DNA of 26,464 bases from Jatrophihabitans_A sp035248685 (GTDB lineage: Bacteria > Actinomycetota > Actinomycetes > Mycobacteriales > Jatrophihabitantaceae). Position numbers and translations under genes: made by a program. This document shows, one piece after another, positions 24,196 to 26,464 of the stretch. Below the pieces are notes generated by a model. It was not told where the DNA came from, did no database searches, and saw nothing but the letters and a program-made list of their open reading frames with translations. Numbering within the stretch: position 1 is the first letter of the stretch; each line of letters opens with the position of its first letter. Where the stretch lies: positions 1 through 26,464 of the forward strand of contig DATFHF010000046.1 of NCBI GenBank assembly GCA_035248685.1, given 5' to 3'.

Positions 24196-25528
24196 GGCAG
24201 GCAGACCACCGGTCACGGCCGAACCGCACCACCGGGCCGCCGGGCGCGGCGGCGTCGATGCCGTCACGCTGCTGTCGCTCTTGTTCGTCGCGCTGTTCGC
24301 CATCCCGTCCCGGCTGATTTTCGCGCCGCTCGGGGCGTCCGGCACGCCGGCTCAGGTGCTCAGCCTGGGCCTGGGCACCTGGTGGGCCGCTATCAAGCTG
24401 GCCGGCGGTGATCCCGATCCCCGACACCGGGACGTGATTCGCCGAGCGATGCTGATGTTCATCGCGGCCATCCTGATCAGCTACCTGACGGCCGCGACCA
24501 GGCCGATCAGCTCGGCCGAACTGCGGCAGGCAGACACCGGCCTGGTGCTGGCGTTGGGCTGGCTCGGCCTGCTGTTGTTCACCGGCAGCGGCCTGACCTC
24601 GATGGCGGCCCTCACCACCACGCTGCGCCGGCTGGTGCTCTCCGGCGGGCTGCTGGCCAGCCTGGGCATCCTTCAGTTCGTTACCAAGCGTGCATTCACC
24701 AACTACATACAGATACCAGGGTTGGCCACCAACAACACCCTGGTCAGCGTGGTGGGCCGAGGTGGGTTAACCCGGCCGGCCGGCACCGCATTGCACCCCA
24801 TCGAATTCGGCGCAGTGCTGACCATGACTCTTCCGATCGCGTTGCACTTCGCCATGCACGACCGGACCCGGAATGCGTTTCGCCGGTGGTTTCCGGTGGC
24901 AGTCATCGCCGTCGCCGTGCCTATTTCCATTTCCCGCTCGGCAATTGTGAGCACGGTGGTGGTGTTGGCGGTCGTGCTGCCAAGTTGGAGCCGACCCGCC
25001 CGGCGACTGGCCTATGTAAGCCTGATCGGGCTGATGGGCTTGCTGTTCGTTGCCATACCCGGCCTGCTGGGGACGCTCGCCGGGCTGTTCACCGGTATCT
25101 CCGCCGACAGCAGCGCCCAGTCACGTACCGATTCCTATGCCTTGGCCGGGGCCTTCATTTCTCGCCGACCGATCTTCGGCCGAGGTTTTCTTACTTTCTT
25201 GCCGTCCTATCGAATCCTGGATAATCAATATCTCGGGCTTGCTATTGAAACCGGCATTGTCGGGGTAGCCGCACTGCTCATTCTATTCCTTTGCGGCATG
25301 GGCATCGGCAGGGCAATCAGAAAGCGCCCGACCTGTACCGTCGCGAGCGGCAGCCTTGCGAATTCGCTGGCCGCCTCGGTGGCTTCGGCTGCGGCCAGCT
25401 TTGCATTATTCGATGCATTTTCCTTTCCAATGGCAGCCACTTTGATCTTCTTTATGCTGGGCTGCCTATCCGCGCTTGATCGGTTGACGTGGCAACCTGC
25501 GACCATCGCAGCCGATCGCGCTGCGTAG
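24188..25528 (+). CDS. O-antigen ligase / polymerase (WaaL/Wzy-like)
   Basis: A 446-aa integral membrane protein with roughly 10-12 hydrophobic segments. The family-type region RPAGTALHPIEFGAVLTM at about 196-213 leads into a membrane helix, a large loop with SSAQSRTDSYALAGAFIS precedes RPIFGRGF, and DNQYLGLAIETGIVGVAALL follows. These features fit polysaccharide polymerases and O-antigen ligases, which transfer lipid-linked chains on the outer side of the membrane. Polymerase versus ligase cannot be told apart. The start overlaps the upstream Wzz-like gene. The last third (from about 25180) is clearly poorer in GC than neighbouring genes, and TTA codons occur at 194 and 407. Confidence 0.85.
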   Translation: MAEAGRPPVTAEPHHRAAGRGGVDAVTLLSLLFVALFAIPSRLIFAPLGASGTPAQVLSLGLGTWWAAIKLAGGDPDPRHRDVIRRAMLMFIAAILISYLTAATRPISSAELRQADTGLVLALGWLGLLLFTGSGLTSMAALTTTLRRLVLSGGLLASLGILQFVTKRAFTNYIQIPGLATNNTLVSVVGRGGLTRPAGTALHPIEFGAVLTMTLPIALHFAMHDRTRNAFRRWFPVAVIAVAVPISISRSAIVSTVVVLAVVLPSWSRPARRLAYVSLIGLMGLLFVAIPGLLGTLAGLFTGISADSSAQSRTDSYALAGAFISRRPIFGRGFLTFLPSYRILDNQYLGLAIETGIVGVAALLILFLCGMGIGRAIRKRPTCTVASGSLANSLAASVASAAASFALFDAFSFPMAATLIFFMLGCLSALDRLTWQPATIAADRAA

Positions 25529-25831
25529 CCGCTGTCGATCTTGTGCCCGGATTGCCCTAGAGTAAGAAACTTGCTTACTCACCCTGGGTGATCAAGAGGG
25601 TGTGCGTTCGGAGCACCGTCGATACCACTGACGAATCGGGCAATAGACTCTCAGCCCCGCCGTGGCCCGGTCGAGTTTCGGCCAGATGGGCGAGAAACTT
25701 AGGTAACGGGCCGATCAACTGGACTTTTTTCTTTCGGTGCGGCTAAGGTCCCAAGCCATTGTGGCGATGAATACTGTGACCGCATACCCCCGGCCGCGAC
25801 ACACACCGATATATGTAGCGAGGGCTGCCCT
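25529..25831 (+). other. 303-nt intergenic leader region, no gene found
   Basis: This gap lies between the ligase-like gene and the beta-helix protein gene. It is less GC-rich than the genes and contains a hairpin at 25560-25580, a second inverted repeat AGTTTC/GAAACT at 25674-25699, a T-rich run near 25729-25739 and TATGTA at 25812-25817. No convincing open frame and no riboswitch class I know was recognised. It could hold a promoter with a long structured leader. Confidence 0.5.
25560..25580. terminator. 7-bp hairpin after ligase-like gene
   Basis: GAGTAAG and CTTACTC are perfect reverse complements around AAACTTG, 32 nt after the ligase-like stop codon. It could be the terminator of the Wzz-ligase unit. 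It has no T tract and is not GC-rich, so a protein-binding dyad is an alternative. TAGAGT (25558-25563) at its edge also fits a -10 pattern. Confidence 0.4.
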
Positions 25832-26464
25832 ATGTCTTCTGTCAAGCACCGCGCATCCCGGCATCCCCGCCACGGCAAGCCGGTCAAGCTCGGTGCCGGA
25901 TCGGCCCGTACCGCGATCCGAATCGCAGGCGTCGTAGGACTGCTACTGCTCGGCACCCAGGCGGTCGCCGCCAGCACGAGCGTGCGGCCGCGCTCCGGCC
26001 AATACCAGGCCGACACGGCCGGGCCCTGGCGGCACGGCGGCGGTAACTACGCCAACTGGTATCGCAAGCCGCATCCGAGCTCCAGCAGCCCGAAGCCGAC
26101 CAAGAGCACGACCCAGTCGACCAGCGCCGCCTCGACCACCGCGGCCTCAACCAGCAGCGCGGCTAGCAGCACCAGGACCAGCAGCACGCCGCCGCCGACC
26201 AGCACCGCCAGCAGCAGCACCAGTTCCAGCCCGACCAGCCCGCCGCCCACCGGTGGCGGCACCGCCGGATCGTCGGTCCACAATTGTGTGGTGTCGCCGT
26301 CGGTGTGTGGGTATCCGGATGGGTCGAATACCGGGGTGCCGGCGTCGGTGGTGCTCAAGAGCGTGCCGTCGCAGGTTTCCTCCGGCCCGGGTTGGCATTG
26401 GGATTCCCGTGGCTGGGTCGAGGTTGACGGCAACAACGCCCTGTTCACCGGCTACTCGGTCAAC
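25832..26464 (+). CDS. Secreted Ser/Thr-linker protein, probable beta-helix; partial
   Basis: The first 211 codons of a gene that runs off the window. The ATG has GCGAGGG upstream. A basic N-terminus is followed by a hydrophobic helix (about 31-48) ending VAAS, a likely signal peptide or anchor. Residues 82-140 are a Ser/Thr/Pro/Ala-rich linker. Then comes a module with Cys152 and Cys159, CGYPDGSNTGVP (159-170), SGPGWHWDSRGW (184-195) and VDGNNALFTGYSV. This module resembles the entry of right-handed beta-helix/pectate-lyase-like surface proteins in actinobacteria; that is from memory of the pattern and the catalytic part is not visible. It probably binds or cuts the polysaccharide made by this locus. 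Confidence 0.72.
   Translation, partial: MSSVKHRASRHPRHGKPVKLGAGSARTAIRIAGVVGLLLLGTQAVAASTSVRPRSGQYQADTAGPWRHGGGNYANWYRKPHPSSSSPKPTKSTTQSTSAASTTAASTSSAASSTRTSSTPPPTSTASSSTSSSPTSPPPTGGGTAGSSVHNCVVSPSVCGYPDGSNTGVPASVVLKSVPSQVSSGPGWHWDSRGWVEVDGNNALFTGYSVN

Noticed and set aside
25765..25790. CRP-type operator around ACTGTGAC
   Set aside because: Only one half-site is present; no matching TCACA half at the right spacing.
25620..25831. c-di-GMP (GEMM), c-di-AMP (ydaO) or fluoride riboswitch before the beta-helix gene
   Set aside because: The conserved core words of these classes were not found; a GGCGATG near 25763 recalls the fluoride motif but the rest does not follow.
26047..26448. 133-codon minus-strand frame with a hydrophobic Leu/Val run
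   Set aside because: It is the reverse reading of the Ser/Thr-rich linker of the beta-helix gene; the apparent membrane segment is a composition artefact.

Overview
The window is about 26.5 kb of GC-rich DNA from an actinobacterium. Supporting signs are the high GC content, many GTG starts, TAnnnT-type -10 hexamers, and the neighbourhood mfd / SurA-N lipoprotein / mazG / eno / ftsB-divIC / DUF501 / ppx / ndh, which is typical of high-GC Gram-positives. A DUF664 DinB protein fits the same group. I cannot name the genus. No insertion sequence, prophage, CRISPR array or rRNA was seen.

Left part (1-13.5 kb), mostly housekeeping on the minus strand. An unusual short-variable-loop tRNA with a UAA anticodon lies at the edge, followed by a type II NADH dehydrogenase, with a small DUF4235 protein diverging from it. 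Next come two tightly packed minus-strand units. One is SurA-like lipoprotein-mazG-DinB. The other is eno-ftsB-DUF501-ppx. Their internal junctions are ATGA/GTGA overlaps or a gap of 3 nt. A secreted two-domain bulb-type lectin, a YjbR/MmcQ protein and a YdeI/OmpD-associated protein sit between the lipoprotein and mfd. A DUF3558-like lipoprotein follows mfd upstream.

Middle part (13.6-16.1 kb). An MFS transporter and a membrane-anchored TolB-like propeller are both on the plus strand, separated by a perfect 14-bp inverted repeat that nearly fills the gap.

Right part (16.1-26.5 kb), a cell-surface polysaccharide locus and the most interesting section. In order it holds: a Tat-exported protein with an LPFTG sorting signal (minus); divergent from it a PqqD-like protein overlapping an HprK-like P-loop kinase; a convergent NTP_transf_5-type nucleotidyltransferase; then on the plus strand an unrecognised alpha/alpha-toroid-like protein, a WecG/TagA/CpsF glycosyltransferase and a UDP-ManNAc dehydrogenase (WecC); a Wzz-like protein (minus); a second Wzz-like protein overlapping an O-antigen ligase/polymerase (plus); and finally a secreted protein with a Ser/Thr-rich linker and the start of a probable beta-helix domain, cut by the window end.

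Reading the locus together: WecC would make UDP-ManNAcA, the WecG-type enzyme would transfer it (or ManNAc) to a lipid-linked sugar, and the Wzz-like and Wzy/WaaL-like membrane proteins would polymerise or ligate the chain. The PqqD/HprK/nucleotidyltransferase trio is known from lasso-peptide tailoring clusters and from polysaccharide loci. Here no lasso core enzymes or radical SAM protein accompany it, so its substrate is open. Several intergenic regions of this locus carry stem-loops and a shared short motif that may coordinate expression. No flippase, initiating sugar-phosphate transferase or UDP-GlcNAc 2-epimerase is in the window; they may lie to the right or elsewhere.
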